Origin: Geodermatophilus ruber
GTDB lineage: Bacteria; Actinomycetota; Actinomycetes; Mycobacteriales; Geodermatophilaceae
Reading direction: 5' to 3'
DNA: 64,000 nucleotides
Assembly (NCBI RefSeq): GCF_900114385.1
Contig: NZ_FOSW01000002.1
Span: forward strand, 372,001 to 436,000
A model generated the notes under the pieces. It saw only the letters and a list, made by a program, of their open reading frames with translations, was not told the DNA's origin and ran no database searches. Positions 1-8,985 of this stretch are shown here, piece by piece; the stretch's first letter is position 1, and every line of letters starts with the position of its first letter. Position numbers and translations under genes: made by a program.

Positions 1-47
1 AGCTGGACGAGGCGGTCGCCGACGTCGAGACCGACGGCGCCGCCTGA
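1..47 (+). CDS. 3' end of an unidentified gene
   Basis: An open frame enters from the left edge and ends in TGA at 45-47, giving an acidic tail (LDEAVADVETDGAA). It is followed directly by the operator region of the MarR gene. There is too little to name the product. Confidence 0.4.
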   Translation, partial: LDEAVADVETDGAA

Positions 48-68
48 CCGTCGCCCCGGGCCCCGATG

Positions 69-100
69 ATTGGGGGCCCAATGCTTGGTGGCCCACCGGT
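69..100. promoter_or_regulatory. operator-like element upstream of the MarR gene
   Basis: The near-palindrome ATTGGGGGCCCAAT (69-82) is followed one base later by a related half-conserved copy, CTTGGTGGCCCACC (84-97). The same 32-bp arrangement recurs at 659-690 before the next gene. It lies immediately upstream of the -10 at 103-108, so a bound protein would block the promoter. Binding by the adjacent MarR protein is inferred. Confidence 0.65.
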
Positions 101-102
101 TC

Positions 103-108
103 TACGCT
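103..108 (+). promoter_or_regulatory. -10 element (TACGCT) of the MarR gene
   Basis: TACGCT lies 6 nt before the GTG at 115, a geometry that predicts a leaderless mRNA and helps choose that start. Confidence 0.55.
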
Positions 109-114
109 GGAGCG

Positions 115-624
115 GTGACGACCGGTGAGACGCCGCAGCCTCCGCTCGCGGCCGAGGACATGCTGGCCCTGGAACGGCAGGTGTGCTTCGCCCTCTCGGT
201 GGCCGCCCGCAACGTGGTCGCCGTCTACCGGCCGGTGCTCGAGCCGCTGGGCCTGACCCATCCGCAGTACCTGGTGATGCTGGCGTTGTGGCAGTACGGG
301 CAGCTCTCGGTGAAGGAGCTGTCCGGCCTGCTGCAGCTGGACCCCGGCACGCTCTCGCCGCTGCTGAAGAGGCTGGAGGCGGCCGGCCTGCTGCGCCGGG
401 AGCGGGACCCCAAGGATCAGCGGAACCTGGCGCTGGCGCTGACCGAGAAGGGCACGGCGCTGCGCGCACAGGCCGAGCAGATCCCGGCCGGCATCGTCGA
501 GCGACTGGGCATGCCGATGGAGAGCCTGCTGTCGCTGCACGACGCGCTCACCCAGGTCATCGCCGCCTCCCAGCGGGCGCTGACTCCGCCCGCCCCGGCG
601 GAGTGGGCGACCGCCGTCCCCTGA
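115..624 (+). CDS. MarR-family regulator, OhrR-like
   Basis: Winged-helix transcription regulator of about 169 residues. The N-terminal stretch RQVCFALSVAARN, then VYRPVLEPLGLTHPQYLVML, matches the OhrR branch, in which this Cys senses organic peroxides and nearby Tyr residues support it. The recognition region (LDPGTLSPLLKRLEAAGLL) and the wing (RDPKDQRN) are intact. The GTG at 115 is chosen because a TACGCT -10 sits 6 nt upstream; longer readings would begin inside the operator. No ohr gene is adjacent. The neighbour is a DUF5313 gene preceded by the same operator-like element, suggesting autoregulation and control of that gene. OhrR-type sensing is inferred from the Cys context. Confidence 0.85.
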   Translation: MTTGETPQPPLAAEDMLALERQVCFALSVAARNVVAVYRPVLEPLGLTHPQYLVMLALWQYGQLSVKELSGLLQLDPGTLSPLLKRLEAAGLLRRERDPKDQRNLALALTEKGTALRAQAEQIPAGIVERLGMPMESLLSLHDALTQVIAASQRALTPPAPAEWATAVP

Positions 625-658
625 TGCCCGCGTCCGACCGGCCGTCAGCCCACTGACA

Positions 659-690
659 ATTGGCCCCCCAATCCTTCGTGTCCCAACGGT
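659..690. promoter_or_regulatory. second copy of the MarR operator-like element
   Basis: ATTGGCCCCCCAAT (659-672), followed by CTTCGTGTCCCAAC (674-687), aligns without gaps to 69-100. Its reverse complement differs from the first palindrome at a single central position. It lies between the MarR stop and the DUF5313 start at 740. Confidence 0.6.
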
Positions 691-739
691 CTCGGGGAAC
701 ATGGCAGGGGTGAGCCGCATCGACGAGGAGCGAGTCGTC

Positions 740-1189
740 ATGGCAGTCCCCGGAGAAGTGCCGACCGAGCCCGTCGTCCGGCCGGCCCCGCATCGGTGGA
801 TCTGGTACGCGCTGGGCGGCTCGCTGCCCGCGCGCAACCGCGGCTGGGTGCTGCACGACACCACGACCGGGACGTGGTGGCTGCGCCACATCGCCCGCAT
901 GTTCGTGCAGCTGGCCATCCCCGTTGCGCTGGTGATGCTGCTGCTGCCGGCCCCGTGGGGTCTGCGCGCCGCGGTGGCGGGCGGCGGGGTGGCCCTCGCG
1001 CTGTTCTACTCCCTGGCCTACATGTTCGAGACCACCGAGAACCGGGTCGTGAAGGCCGGCTACCCCGTCGGAACTGCCACGGCGCACCGGGAGCGGGCCT
1101 CAGAGGTGCGCCAGCAGCGGGAGAGCGAGCGCAAGCGGGCCGCCGCGGCCAGGCGCGCCGCCCGCTACCGGGACCGGTTCAGCCGCTGA
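740..1189 (+). CDS. DUF5313 family membrane protein
   Basis: A 149-residue actinobacterial membrane protein. The N-terminal block (RWIWYALGGSLPARNRGWVLHD) is the DUF5313 signature as I recall it. Two hydrophobic segments (about residues 55-75 and 80-97) are followed by an Arg/Lys/Ala-rich cytoplasmic tail. The ATG at 740 is preferred over 701 because GAGGAG lies 9 nt upstream. Function is unknown. It shares an operator-like element with the upstream MarR gene and is probably its regulated target. Confidence 0.75.
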   Translation: MAVPGEVPTEPVVRPAPHRWIWYALGGSLPARNRGWVLHDTTTGTWWLRHIARMFVQLAIPVALVMLLLPAPWGLRAAVAGGGVALALFYSLAYMFETTENRVVKAGYPVGTATAHRERASEVRQQRESERKRAAAARRAARYRDRFSR

Positions 1190-1418
1190 CCGAGCTCGGC
1201 GGCGAGCGCCGCTCGGGCGTCGTCCCGGTCGAGGCCGGCGGCCGCCACGATCGGCGGGTCCATGCCAGGTGTCGGCTGGGCAGCAGGATGGGAGCGCCCC
1301 GGCCGGGTACCACCGCCGCTGGGCGTGCCGGTCGGGCGCGGCGCGCGCGAGGAACGGCCGGACGGACCACCATCACTGCAGACAGCACACCGGTGCTGAC
1401 CGACCGGAAGGACTTCCC

Positions 1419-2375
1419 TTGGCGGGTGGACTCGTAGCTCTGTTCGACGACGTGGCGGTGCTGGCGCGCGCCGCCGCCGCCTCCGTCGATGACATCGGGG
1501 CCGCTGCGGCACGGGCCAGCGCGAAGGCGGCCGGCGTCGTCGTCGACGACGCCGCCGTCACGCCGCAGTACGTGCACGGCTTGGCCGCCGAGCGCGAGCT
1601 GCCGATCATCCGGCGCATCGCCGTCGGATCGCTGCGCAACAAGCTGCTCATCCTGCTGCCCGCGGTGCTGCTGCTCAGCCAGTTCCTACCGGCTCTGCTC
1701 ACCCCGATCCTCATGATCGGCGGCGTCTACCTGTGCTACGAGGGCGCGGAGAAGGTGTGGGCCAAGCTCGGCGGCCACCACGACGCCCATGGTGCGGGGG
1801 AGGAGGCGCTCCCGGACGAGGACACCGTCGTGTCCGGTGCCGTGCGGACCGACTTCATCCTGTCGGCGGAGATCATGGTCATCGCGCTGAACGAGGTGGT
1901 CGATCAGCCGTTCTTCTCCCGGGCGGTGATCCTCGCGGTCGTCGCGCTCGGCATCACCGTCCTGGTGTACGGCGTCGTCGGCCTCATCGTGAAGATGGAC
2001 GACGTCGGGCTGCATCTGGCCGAGCGCCGCGGCAAGGGTGTGGCCCGGCTCGGCCGAGGACTGGTGAAGGCGATGCCCCGGCTGCTCACCGCCCTCACCG
2101 TGGTCGGGACCGCCGCGATGCTGTGGGTCGGCGGTCACATCCTGCTGGTGGGCAGCCACGATCTGGGTCTCGACCTCCTGTACGACGTCGTGCACCACCT
2201 GGAGGAAGTGGTGCACGAGGCCGGCGGAGCCCTCGGTGGAGTTCTGGCCTGGCTCGTCAACACCCTGGGCAGCGCGCTGCTCGGGCTCGTGGTCGGCGCG
2301 ATCATCGTGGTGTTCATGAGCCTCACGTTCCACCGGCGCAAGGCCCGACCCGCGAGCGAGGTCGAGTCGCAGTAG
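1419..2375 (+). CDS. DUF808 (YedI-like) inner membrane protein
   Basis: A 318-residue polytopic protein. The family N-terminus (MAGGLVALFDDVAVLARAAA) is recovered only if translation starts at the TTG at 1419, which has AAGGA about 8 nt upstream; longer open frames to the left are not conserved. The signature region SLRNKLLILLPAVLLLSQF, the LTPILMIGGVYLCYEGAEKVW segment and several further membrane spans follow. The family role is unknown. The gene is monocistronic and ends at a GC-rich hairpin. Confidence 0.88.
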   Translation: MAGGLVALFDDVAVLARAAAASVDDIGAAAARASAKAAGVVVDDAAVTPQYVHGLAAERELPIIRRIAVGSLRNKLLILLPAVLLLSQFLPALLTPILMIGGVYLCYEGAEKVWAKLGGHHDAHGAGEEALPDEDTVVSGAVRTDFILSAEIMVIALNEVVDQPFFSRAVILAVVALGITVLVYGVVGLIVKMDDVGLHLAERRGKGVARLGRGLVKAMPRLLTALTVVGTAAMLWVGGHILLVGSHDLGLDLLYDVVHHLEEVVHEAGGALGGVLAWLVNTLGSALLGLVVGAIIVVFMSLTFHRRKARPASEVESQ

Positions 2376-2382
2376 CCGGCCC

Positions 2383-2406
2383 GGCCCGCCGATGGCTCGG
2401 CGGGCC
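2383..2406 (+). terminator. hairpin after DUF808
   Basis: GGCCCGCC (2383-2390) pairs with GGCGGGCC (2399-2406) across an 8-nt loop. There is no clear U-tract, so termination strength is uncertain. Confidence 0.5.
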
Positions 2407-2642
2407 AGGCGGGCCGGCCTTCCTACGGCCGCTCTGCGGGCGAACGTGAGGATGAAGAACCACCCGGCCAGGCGCGCGGTTTTTCGTGCGGAGTCCATCT
2501 GCAGCTCCTGTGGTCGAAGGCGTTGGCGGGCGCTGCCGACCGCGCCGGTGGCGCGCCTTGTCGGTGGGTGAGGGCCGAATGGGCGACGTCGGTTCCCCGG
2601 GCCGGCCCCCTCACCCGAGGATCGCCCCCGGGGACGGGCGAT

Positions 2643-3416
2643 TCACTGCGGCGGGTCAGCGCCCGGGGCGGACGGGGCCGGCGGCGGTGCGGCCGGCATT
2701 CCGGCCGGCGGCGGTCCGAGGGGCTCCGCGGGGACCGAGCCGGGATCGCTGCCGCCCATGTCGAGCCGGAAGGGCGGGTAGCGGTCGGTCATCAGCGCCG
2801 TGTAGGCGGCCACCCGCAGCGCCCACCGGTCCATGCCCAGCACGAAGTCGTAGATCGGCTGGGGGTAGCGGCCGGTGAACAGCAGCACGATCGCGGCGAT
2901 CAGCACGAGCAGGCCGACCAGGCCGCCGCCTGCGCTCCAGCCGTTGTCCCACGCGTCATCCGATCCGCCGCGGGTGCCCAGCCACAGCCCGCCACCGACG
3001 AAGATCGCCAGCACGAGATAGTGCGGGATCGCCAGCAGCCACTTCACGAAGATCAGGCCCCGGGACAGCCGCCCCGGGTAGGCGACGTCCACATGCGCCG
3101 GGTAGTCCGGCACCTCGGCGAGGCTGAACGGCGGATAGCGGTCGGTGCCGTTCGCGCCGTAGCCGTAGTAGTGCACCCGCCAGGACCAGCGCAGCACGCC
3201 GACGGCGAAGTCGAACAGCGACCGCGGATAGCGCCCGGTGAACAGGATCGCGAAGAACGCGATCACGCCGACCACCCAGAAGGCCACCCACAGGAAGACC
3301 AGCACGATGAGGTGCGGGATCAGCAGCAGCCACTTCACGAGCCACAGCGCACGGGAGACCGTCGGGGCCGGCGACGCGTCGACCCGGACGGGATACGGGG
3401 TCCGGTACTCGATCAT
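2643..3416 (-). CDS. DUF4389 membrane protein with two repeated modules
   Basis: A 257-residue protein with an internal duplication. Each half has a KWLL(L/A)IPH membrane segment and then FTGRYP, a (L/I)(F/Y)DF motif and a TDRYPPF motif, as in DUF4389. There are about four membrane spans and a Pro/Ala-rich C-terminal tail from about residue 225. The gene is transcribed towards DUF808 and ends about 240 bp from that gene's hairpin. The function of DUF4389 is not known; nothing in the context assigns one. Confidence 0.85.
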   Translation of the reverse strand: MIEYRTPYPVRVDASPAPTVSRALWLVKWLLLIPHLIVLVFLWVAFWVVGVIAFFAILFTGRYPRSLFDFAVGVLRWSWRVHYYGYGANGTDRYPPFSLAEVPDYPAHVDVAYPGRLSRGLIFVKWLLAIPHYLVLAIFVGGGLWLGTRGGSDDAWDNGWSAGGGLVGLLVLIAAIVLLFTGRYPQPIYDFVLGMDRWALRVAAYTALMTDRYPPFRLDMGGSDPGSVPAEPLGPPPAGMPAAPPPAPSAPGADPPQ

Positions 3417-3751
3417 CCCGGCCGCCCCGCGGCCGGCACCGGCTGGCCGGCGCCCTCCGGCGGCGCCGCTCTGAACGTGTCGGGCTGGCAGTTCCGCATG
3501 GCGACCAACCGCTTCCGAAGTCGACTGCGCGGGGTCGAGCGTTGGGGATGGCGGGGCGGGGCAGTGCGCCGGCGTAGTCCCCTGACCACCGAACGAAGTC
3601 TGTCCGGCGTGAAACGAGACTCCTCTGGCCCGGTAAGGGGGTCAAGAGGTCCCGCCGCGGCCGCCTGCGGGCCGTCTCAGGTCCACACGTACGGCCACCC
3701 CTGCCCGGACGGCGACGAGTCCGCACGGGCGACGGCCCGACCTCCGGGTGA
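3417..3751. other. intergenic region without a recognised gene
   Basis: This is a 335-bp GC-rich spacer between the divergent DUF4389 and DGPF genes. I see no conserved protein in any frame. It presumably contains the DUF4389 promoter. Confidence 0.5.
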
Positions 3752-3778
3752 TGTCGAGAACGCCCCGTCGGCTCCGTC
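3752..3778 (+). promoter_or_regulatory. ECF42-type promoter of the DGPF-sigma operon
   Basis: A -35 TGTCGA (3752-3757) and a -10 CGTC (3775-3778) are separated by 17 bp, about 50 bp before the DGPF start. Published ECF42 target promoters have TGTCGA and CG[A/T]C in these positions. This predicts that the sigma factor encoded next door drives its own operon. Confidence 0.65.
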
Positions 3779-3826
3779 CCCGGGACGAGGCGGCCAGGAT
3801 GGGCCGCACCGTACGAGGGAGACACC

Positions 3827-4234
3827 ATGGCGAAGTACCTGCTGCTCAAGCACTACCGGGGCGCGCCCGCAGCGGTGAACGACGTCCCGATGGACCGGTG
3901 GACACCTGAGGAGATCGACGCCCACGTGTCGTACATGCAGGACTTCGCGACGCGGCTCGAGGAGTCCGGTGAGTACGTCGACGGGCAGGCGCTGGCGCCC
4001 GAGGGTGCGTTCGTCCGGTACGACGGGGAGGGGCGGCCGCCGGTCACCGACGGTCCGTTCGCGGAGACCAAGGACCTGATCGCCGGCTGGATGATCATCG
4101 ACGTCGACTCCTGGGAGCGCGCCGTCGAGCTGGCCGGGGAGCTGTCGGCCGCCCCCGGAGCCGGCGGGAAGCCGATCCACGAGTGGCTGGAGGTGCGGCC
4201 CCTCCTCGGCGCCCCGCCCACGGTCACCGAGTGA
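3827..4234 (+). CDS. YCII-related DGPF-domain protein
   Basis: A 135-residue protein of the YCII/dimeric alpha-beta barrel fold, with the namesake motif in VTDGPFAETKDLIAGW (about residues 83-98). Such proteins are encoded beside ECF42 sigma factors and are thought to be their main targets; their biochemical role is unclear. The ATG at 3827 is preceded by GAGGGAGA. The stop overlaps a possible GTG start of the sigma gene (GTGA at 4231-4234), implying a two-gene operon behind the ECF-type promoter at 3752-3778. Confidence 0.88.
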   Translation: MAKYLLLKHYRGAPAAVNDVPMDRWTPEEIDAHVSYMQDFATRLEESGEYVDGQALAPEGAFVRYDGEGRPPVTDGPFAETKDLIAGWMIIDVDSWERAVELAGELSAAPGAGGKPIHEWLEVRPLLGAPPTVTE

Positions 4235-4260
4235 TCGGACGCCGGCACCCGGGCAGCGGC

Positions 4261-5418
4261 ATGGACACGGGCGTGGAGGAGTTACGGCTGCGGGAGCTGA
4301 TCCCCGAGGTGATCGGCGTCCTCGTGCGGCGCGGGGTGGACTTCGCGTCCGCCGAGGACGCCGTCCAGGAGGCGCTGGTCACGGCCATCCGGACGTGGCC
4401 GGCGGACCCACCGCGAGACGCCAAGGGATGGCTGGTCACGGTGTCGTGGCGCAGGTACCTGGACCTGTGCCGGTCCGAGCGCGCCCGCCGCGGCCGCGAG
4501 GTCGCTCTCGACCTGGAGCCGCCGCAGGGACCGGTGCCCGCGGTCGACGACACCCTGCGCCTCTACTTCCTGTGCGCGCACCCGTCGCTGACGCCCAGTT
4601 CGGCGGTGGCGCTCACGTTGCGGGCCGTCGGCGGGCTCACCACTCGACAGATCGCCGAGGCCTACCTCGTGCCGGAGTCGACGATGGGTCAGCGGATCAG
4701 CCGGGCCAAGCGGCGCCTCGCAGCGGTGTCGCTGGACCAGCCGGGGGATCTCCCGACGGTGCTGCGGGTGCTGTATCTGATCTACAACGAGGGTCACTCC
4801 GGCGAGGTCGACCTCGCCACCGAGGCGATCCGGGTGACCCGTCAGCTGGCGGCCGCCGTCGACGACCCCGAGGTCGCCGGCCTGCTGGCGCTGCTGCTGC
4901 TGCACCACGCCCGCCGCGCCGCGCGCACCGACTCCGCCGGCCGGCTGGTCCCGCTCGCCGAGCAGGACCGGTCCCGGTGGGACACCGCGCTGATCGCCGA
5001 AGGGGTGCAGATCCTGCAGGCCGCGCTCGCTCGGGACCGGCTCGGTGAGTACCAGGCCCAGGCGGCGATCGCCGCCCTGCACGCCGACGCGCGGCGCTTC
5101 GAGGAGACGGACTGGGTGCAGATCGTGGAGTGGTACGACGAGCTCGTGGCCCTCACCGGCTCCGCGGTGGCCCGGCTCAACCGCGCCGTGGCGGTCGGGG
5201 AGGCGGACGGTGCGCCGGCGGGGTTGGCCGCCCTGACCGAGGTCGACCCGAGCCTCCCTCGCCACGCTGCGGCCTCGGCGTACCTCCACGAGAAGGCCGG
5301 ACAGCTCGCGGACGCGGCCGACCTCTACGCCGCGGCGGCGCGGGCCGCGTCGAACCTGGCCGAGCGCGACCACCTCACCCGGCGGGCCGCACGACTCAGG
5401 CAGGCCGCGTCCGGCTGA
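4261..5418 (+). CDS. ECF42 family RNA polymerase sigma factor
   Basis: About 385 residues, twice the length of a usual ECF sigma factor, as expected for ECF42. Sigma-2 (FASAEDAVQEALVTAIRTWP, then WLVTVSWRRYLDL) and sigma-4 (LTTRQIAEAYLVPESTMGQRISRAKRRL) occupy the first 170 residues. The remainder is the ECF42 C-terminal extension (VLYLIYNEGHSG, then LLLLHHARRAARTD, RLNRAVAVGEADG), a helical TPR-like domain needed for activity in studied members. No anti-sigma gene is adjacent, again typical. The ATG at 4261 fits homologue N-termini; a GTG at 4231 overlapping the upstream stop is the alternative. Confidence 0.93.
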   Translation: MDTGVEELRLRELIPEVIGVLVRRGVDFASAEDAVQEALVTAIRTWPADPPRDAKGWLVTVSWRRYLDLCRSERARRGREVALDLEPPQGPVPAVDDTLRLYFLCAHPSLTPSSAVALTLRAVGGLTTRQIAEAYLVPESTMGQRISRAKRRLAAVSLDQPGDLPTVLRVLYLIYNEGHSGEVDLATEAIRVTRQLAAAVDDPEVAGLLALLLLHHARRAARTDSAGRLVPLAEQDRSRWDTALIAEGVQILQAALARDRLGEYQAQAAIAALHADARRFEETDWVQIVEWYDELVALTGSAVARLNRAVAVGEADGAPAGLAALTEVDPSLPRHAAASAYLHEKAGQLADAADLYAAAARAASNLAERDHLTRRAARLRQAASG

Positions 5419-5640
5419 GTCGCCTTGGAGGGAGCTCTCCCGGCTACGGCCTGTGCGAGCGGGCTCGGTGTCGCGACGGTTCTTCGGGGTCGTCTGCGAC
5501 GCGGAACGGGGGCGCAGCCGGAGCCCGGTCAGCCGCTGGGGAGCCGGGGCGCACTGTCGAGCACCTGCAGGGCCCGCCGCTCCTCGCCTGGGGCGGAGCT
5601 CCGGCCGCGACGGCCGGCATCGAGGGCGCCGCCAAGGTGC

Positions 5641-6666
5641 TCAGCCAGTGGTGAACGGCACCCGTTCCCAGGTGAGCGTCTGATCACCGTGCTGGTTCTG
5701 GTTCACCCGGACCCGCAGGTAGTCGTGGGCGTTGTCCGACCCGTCGACGGTGATCCGAGTGAGGTTGCTCGCGGGGGTCGTGACGCCGTAGAAGCTCAGC
5801 CAGTCCGATCCGCTGGCCAGGGGGTGGTCCTCGTTGTAGACGTGGCTGTCACCGTTGACCAGGTAGACCGGGCCGTCGTGAGCGGCGGCACGCGAGGCGA
5901 TCGTCTGCACCAGCGGCTGGAATGCCGAGTAGTCGCTGAACTGCGGGTTCCCCACCGTCGGGTCGAACATGTCGGCCTGCAGCATCAGCACCACCGCCTG
6001 GCCGTGCTGCGCGCGGTCGAAGGTCTGGTCGACCAGGTCGATCGTGGCGGCCATCCGCGCCTGCTCCTCGGCGACCTGCTCGGGGGTGGTGGTGCTGTGC
6101 CCGGTCCACGGAGCCAGACCGTTGTTGCTGCCGACGACGTCCATCGCCACGAAGCGCACGCCGGCGCGCGTGTAAGAGACGTTCTCCGGCACCCCGCGGT
6201 CGGCCTGGGACTGCACGCCGACGCCGTTCTGCCCCGGGGTGTGGCCGGGCCGGTCGAAGAACACGTCGCGGACGGCGGCGAGTCGCTCGAGCGGGTTGTA
6301 GCCGCCGTTGTTGGCCCGGTGGCAGTCGGTCCACTCGTTGTCGCCGACGCTGTACACCAGCGGGTCCTGGAAGTGGTCGAAGTCCGCGCGGACGTTCGCG
6401 AAGTACTCGTCGCTGCACTCCGACGAGCCGTTCTTGATGTCGCCGAGGTGCGTGACGAACTGCACCGACGGGTCGGCGTTGATCTGCGCGATGTTCGCGG
6501 GGAAGGCGGTGATCTCGGCCGAACCGTAGGGGATGTCGCCGATGACGGCGAACGTGAACGGGGAGGTGTCGGGTGCTGCCTGGGCGGCGGCCGGCACGGC
6601 GAGCGTGCCGAGCGCGACGGTGGTCGCCACGAGCACACGGCGCGGGCGGGTGAATGCTGAGCTCAT
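5641..6666 (-). CDS. secreted metallophosphoesterase (calcineurin-like)
   Basis: A 341-residue protein with a Sec signal peptide (RRVLVATTVALGTLAVPAAA, cleavage near AQA-AP). The phosphoesterase metal motifs are in order: FAVIGDIPYG, THLGDIKNGS, YSVGDNEW and YLVNGDSHVYNED. The usual GNH is replaced by GDN-EW and the distal motif is GDSH, as in several secreted actinobacterial members. The substrate is unknown. The ATG at 6666 (AGGAA 8 nt upstream) is preferred to the TTG immediately before it. It is probably monocistronic. Confidence 0.85.
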   Translation of the reverse strand: MSSAFTRPRRVLVATTVALGTLAVPAAAQAAPDTSPFTFAVIGDIPYGSAEITAFPANIAQINADPSVQFVTHLGDIKNGSSECSDEYFANVRADFDHFQDPLVYSVGDNEWTDCHRANNGGYNPLERLAAVRDVFFDRPGHTPGQNGVGVQSQADRGVPENVSYTRAGVRFVAMDVVGSNNGLAPWTGHSTTTPEQVAEEQARMAATIDLVDQTFDRAQHGQAVVLMLQADMFDPTVGNPQFSDYSAFQPLVQTIASRAAAHDGPVYLVNGDSHVYNEDHPLASGSDWLSFYGVTTPASNLTRITVDGSDNAHDYLRVRVNQNQHGDQTLTWERVPFTTG

Positions 6667-7009
6667 CAATCGGTTCCTCGAGGGTTGTTTCAGGGGACCC
6701 TGTGAACCTGACGCGCTGGGGTGAACACCAGCGGCACCAGCGATGACGAGGACCCGAACAGAGCCGGGCTGCCGCTGACGCGGTCGGGGCCGGCCGTGCT
6801 GCGCCGCCAGCGCAAAGTCCGGTCAGCAAGCTGCGCGGACACGCACGGACGATCGTCGCCCCCCGGAGCTGGTCCGGGATACAGATCCCACACGGCAGAT
6901 CCGGGGCTCGTCCGATGGCAGGAGCCCGAAATCGATGGCCAGCTGGGCTCGGGTGAAGGCGCCTGCGGCGCGGTTCAGGCGCCGATGCTGAAACCGAGGC
7001 CGGCGGCGA
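6667..7009. other. gene-free stretch at the start of the accessory patch
   Basis: About 340 bp with no recognisable complete protein on either strand. It has stop-rich frames and lower coding bias than its neighbours, and adjoins an RHS-repeat scrap. It is probably decayed DNA. Confidence 0.45.
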
Positions 7010-7117
7010 GTGGTCACCGACGCCAACAATCACGCCACCACCTACGAGATCGACACCTCCGGCCGGGTGACCACGGTGGCCGACCCGCTGGGCCACTCCC
7101 GGGGGCAGTCCCCGCAT
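7010..7117 (+). pseudogene. RHS/YD-repeat protein fragment
   Basis: One frame reads VVTDANNHATTYEIDTSGRV followed by TTVADPLGHS, a textbook RHS (YD) repeat unit. An in-frame stop lies just upstream (about 6989) and the similarity fades after GHS, so only about 30 codons survive. RHS repeats normally occur in long secreted toxin or wall-associated proteins. This is a relic of such a gene. Confidence 0.7.
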
Positions 7118-7437
7118 AGGGACGCCGGCGCAAGGGGGAGGCTCCGCGACCACCCACCTTGGGTAGCTCCCCTCGATGCGTAGGCCGCCACAGGAGCACA
7201 CCCGGAGACCAGCAGGCCGGCCAGCCGAGCCGGTTCCCTCGGCGCCCTATGTGAGCCGAAGACCGGTTGCGACCAAGACGGCTACTCCCGCCGCGGCCCG
7301 ATGCTCGACGGCGGGGACTTCCCCATCAGGTCATGCAATGCGCGGGTAGGTGCCGCGGCGATCGTCGAGCGGGCGATCGCCTGTGCAGACCAGGCTCAAC
7401 GCCGCGTGGTGTCGCCCAGGGGTTCGGTCCCGCGGCG
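7118..7437. other. gene-free stretch
   Basis: About 320 bp between the RHS relic and the chemoreceptor 3' end. I recognise nothing in it apart from a weak GCCGCG/CGCGGC inverted repeat that might end the chemoreceptor mRNA. Confidence 0.4.
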
Positions 7438-8985
7438 TCAGGAGGCCATGGCCTCGAAGGCTGCAGCCATGCCTGCCTGCTCCTCGAGAACTTCGCCGAT
7501 GCGGGCCTGGACGACGTCGAGTCGGCCGATGATGTCGCTGGTGGCCGCGATGCCGGCGGTGACGGTCTGGCTGGTGGCTTGGATGGCAGCGATCTGGTCG
7601 GCCACGCGCTGGGTCGCGGTCGCGGTCTCCCGGGCGAGGTCTTTGACCTCGCTGGCGACGACGGCGAACCCCTTCCCCGCTTCACCGGCACGGGCGGCCT
7701 CGATGGTGGCGTTCAGGGCCAGCAGGTTGGTCTGCTCGGCGATGCCGGAGATGATCCGGATCACCTCGCCGATCGCCGTCGACGCCTGGGTGAGGGCGTC
7801 GACCTCGCCGCTCATGGTGGAGGCCTGCGTCACCGCCTGTTCGGCGACCCGGCCCGCCTCGCCGGCGGCGTCGCGCAGCCGGGCGACGGTGTCGAGCAGG
7901 TCCCTGGCACTGTCGGCGGAGGACTCGGTCCGGCGTAGCACATCCAGCCGCTGGGAGACCAGCTGCTGCACGTTGCGCAGCGCGGCCGCGCGGGACTCGG
8001 ACAGCTCGATGGTCTCGGTGACGAAGAAGTCCATGGTGCCGATCACCCGGCCGCCGACGACGAGGGGGAAACAGACGCCTGAGCGGACGCCCGCGCGCTG
8101 GGCGGCGGGGGCGCGTACACAGTCGGTCACCTCGGCCAGTTCCCGGACGAAGTACAGATCCCGCGCCCGCCAGGCCCGGCCGGACAGCCCGACGCCTTCG
8201 GCGAAGCTGGCGGTCAGGGTCACCCTGCGGAATTCCGCACCGGCGGATCCAGATTCCTGTTGGAAGCGCAGGAGCTGCGCCTCCTCGTCCAGAGCCCAGT
8301 AGGAGCCGTAGGCCCAGCCGAAGGCTGTACGGACGGTATCCAGCGCCACCCGCAGGGCGGCCTCGGCGGTCGCCGCAGTGCCGATCTCGGTGACCACCGT
8401 CGTGACCGCGGCCCGGTCATCGAGGGTCTCCCGCAGCGCGGACTTGTCCAGCGCAGCGCGCCTGGCGTGGGCGACGAGCCGGTCCAGCGCCTCCCACTTC
8501 TCCCGTCGAGCACCGGCGAAGGTCATGGGCCCGGTGTTGTAGTACTCCTTCAACGCCACCACCTCGCCGTCCTCGATCACCGGGACCAGCACGCCGTGCG
8601 CCGCCCCGGCGGCCTGCGCAGCCTGCCAGCGCAGACACTCGGAGGGATCGCTGCTGGCGTCGGTCAGCACCGCCCGCCGCGTCCGGATCGCCTCGCCGCC
8701 GAATCCTTGACCGGCCCGGAGCCGATCCACCCGTCGGCCGCCGAAGCGGGTCATCGCATCCGCCAGCGGGCCCGACTCGCCTACCAGGTGGAAGGTCTTG
8801 CTGTCGTCGGCCACCCATACCGCCCCATAGCCAAGTTCGAGGGCCTCCACGAGGGTGGCTGCCACCGTGCGGAAGGCCGCGTCCCGGTCGCGGACGCCGT
8901 CGAGGGCGGCGATGACCTTTTCGACCGCCTCCACATCCCGTGGCATCTCGGCTGGCGATGCATTGACCTGAGGACGACGGCGCAT
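7438..8985 (-). CDS. soluble methyl-accepting chemotaxis-type receptor with GAF domains
   Basis: About 515 residues with no membrane segment or signal peptide. Two GAF-like modules (roughly residues 25-165 and 190-340, for example [16 protein letters not shown] and [20 protein letters not shown]) precede a short signalling domain with the conserved hairpin tip [20 protein letters not shown] and then [15 protein letters not shown]. The ATG at 8985 has GGGAG upstream; an in-frame start 51 nt further up lacks one. It probably senses a small molecule or redox state in the cytoplasm. No che genes are in the window, so a partner kinase is unproven. Confidence 0.9.
   Translation of the reverse strand: MRRRPQVNASPAEMPRDVEAVEKVIAALDGVRDRDAAFRTVAATLVEALELGYGAVWVADDSKTFHLVGESGPLADAMTRFGGRRVDRLRAGQGFGGEAIRTRRAVLTDASSDPSECLRWQAAQAAGAAHGVLVPVIEDGEVVALKEYYNTGPMTFAGARREKWEALDRLVAHARRAALDKSALRETLDDRAAVTTVVTEIGTAATAEAALRVALDTVRTAFGWAYGSYWALDEEAQLLRFQQESGSAGAEFRRVTLTASFAEGVGLSGRAWRARDLYFVRELAEVTDCVRAPAAQRAGVRSGVCFPLVVGGRVIGTMDFFVTETIELSESRAAALRNVQQLVSQRLDVLRRTESSADSARDLLDTVARLRDAAGEAGRVAEQAVTQASTMSGEVDALTQASTAIGEVIRIISGIAEQTNLLALNATIEAARAGEAGKGFAVVASEVKDLARETATATQRVADQIAAIQATSQTVTAGIAATSDIIGRLDVVQARIGEVLEEQAGMAAAFEAMAS

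Noticed and set aside
1165-1264. A short minus-strand frame ending DRDDARAALAAELGQRL after DUF5313
   Set aside because: It is 32 codons long, overlaps the DUF5313 3' end and has no ribosome-binding site or known homologue.
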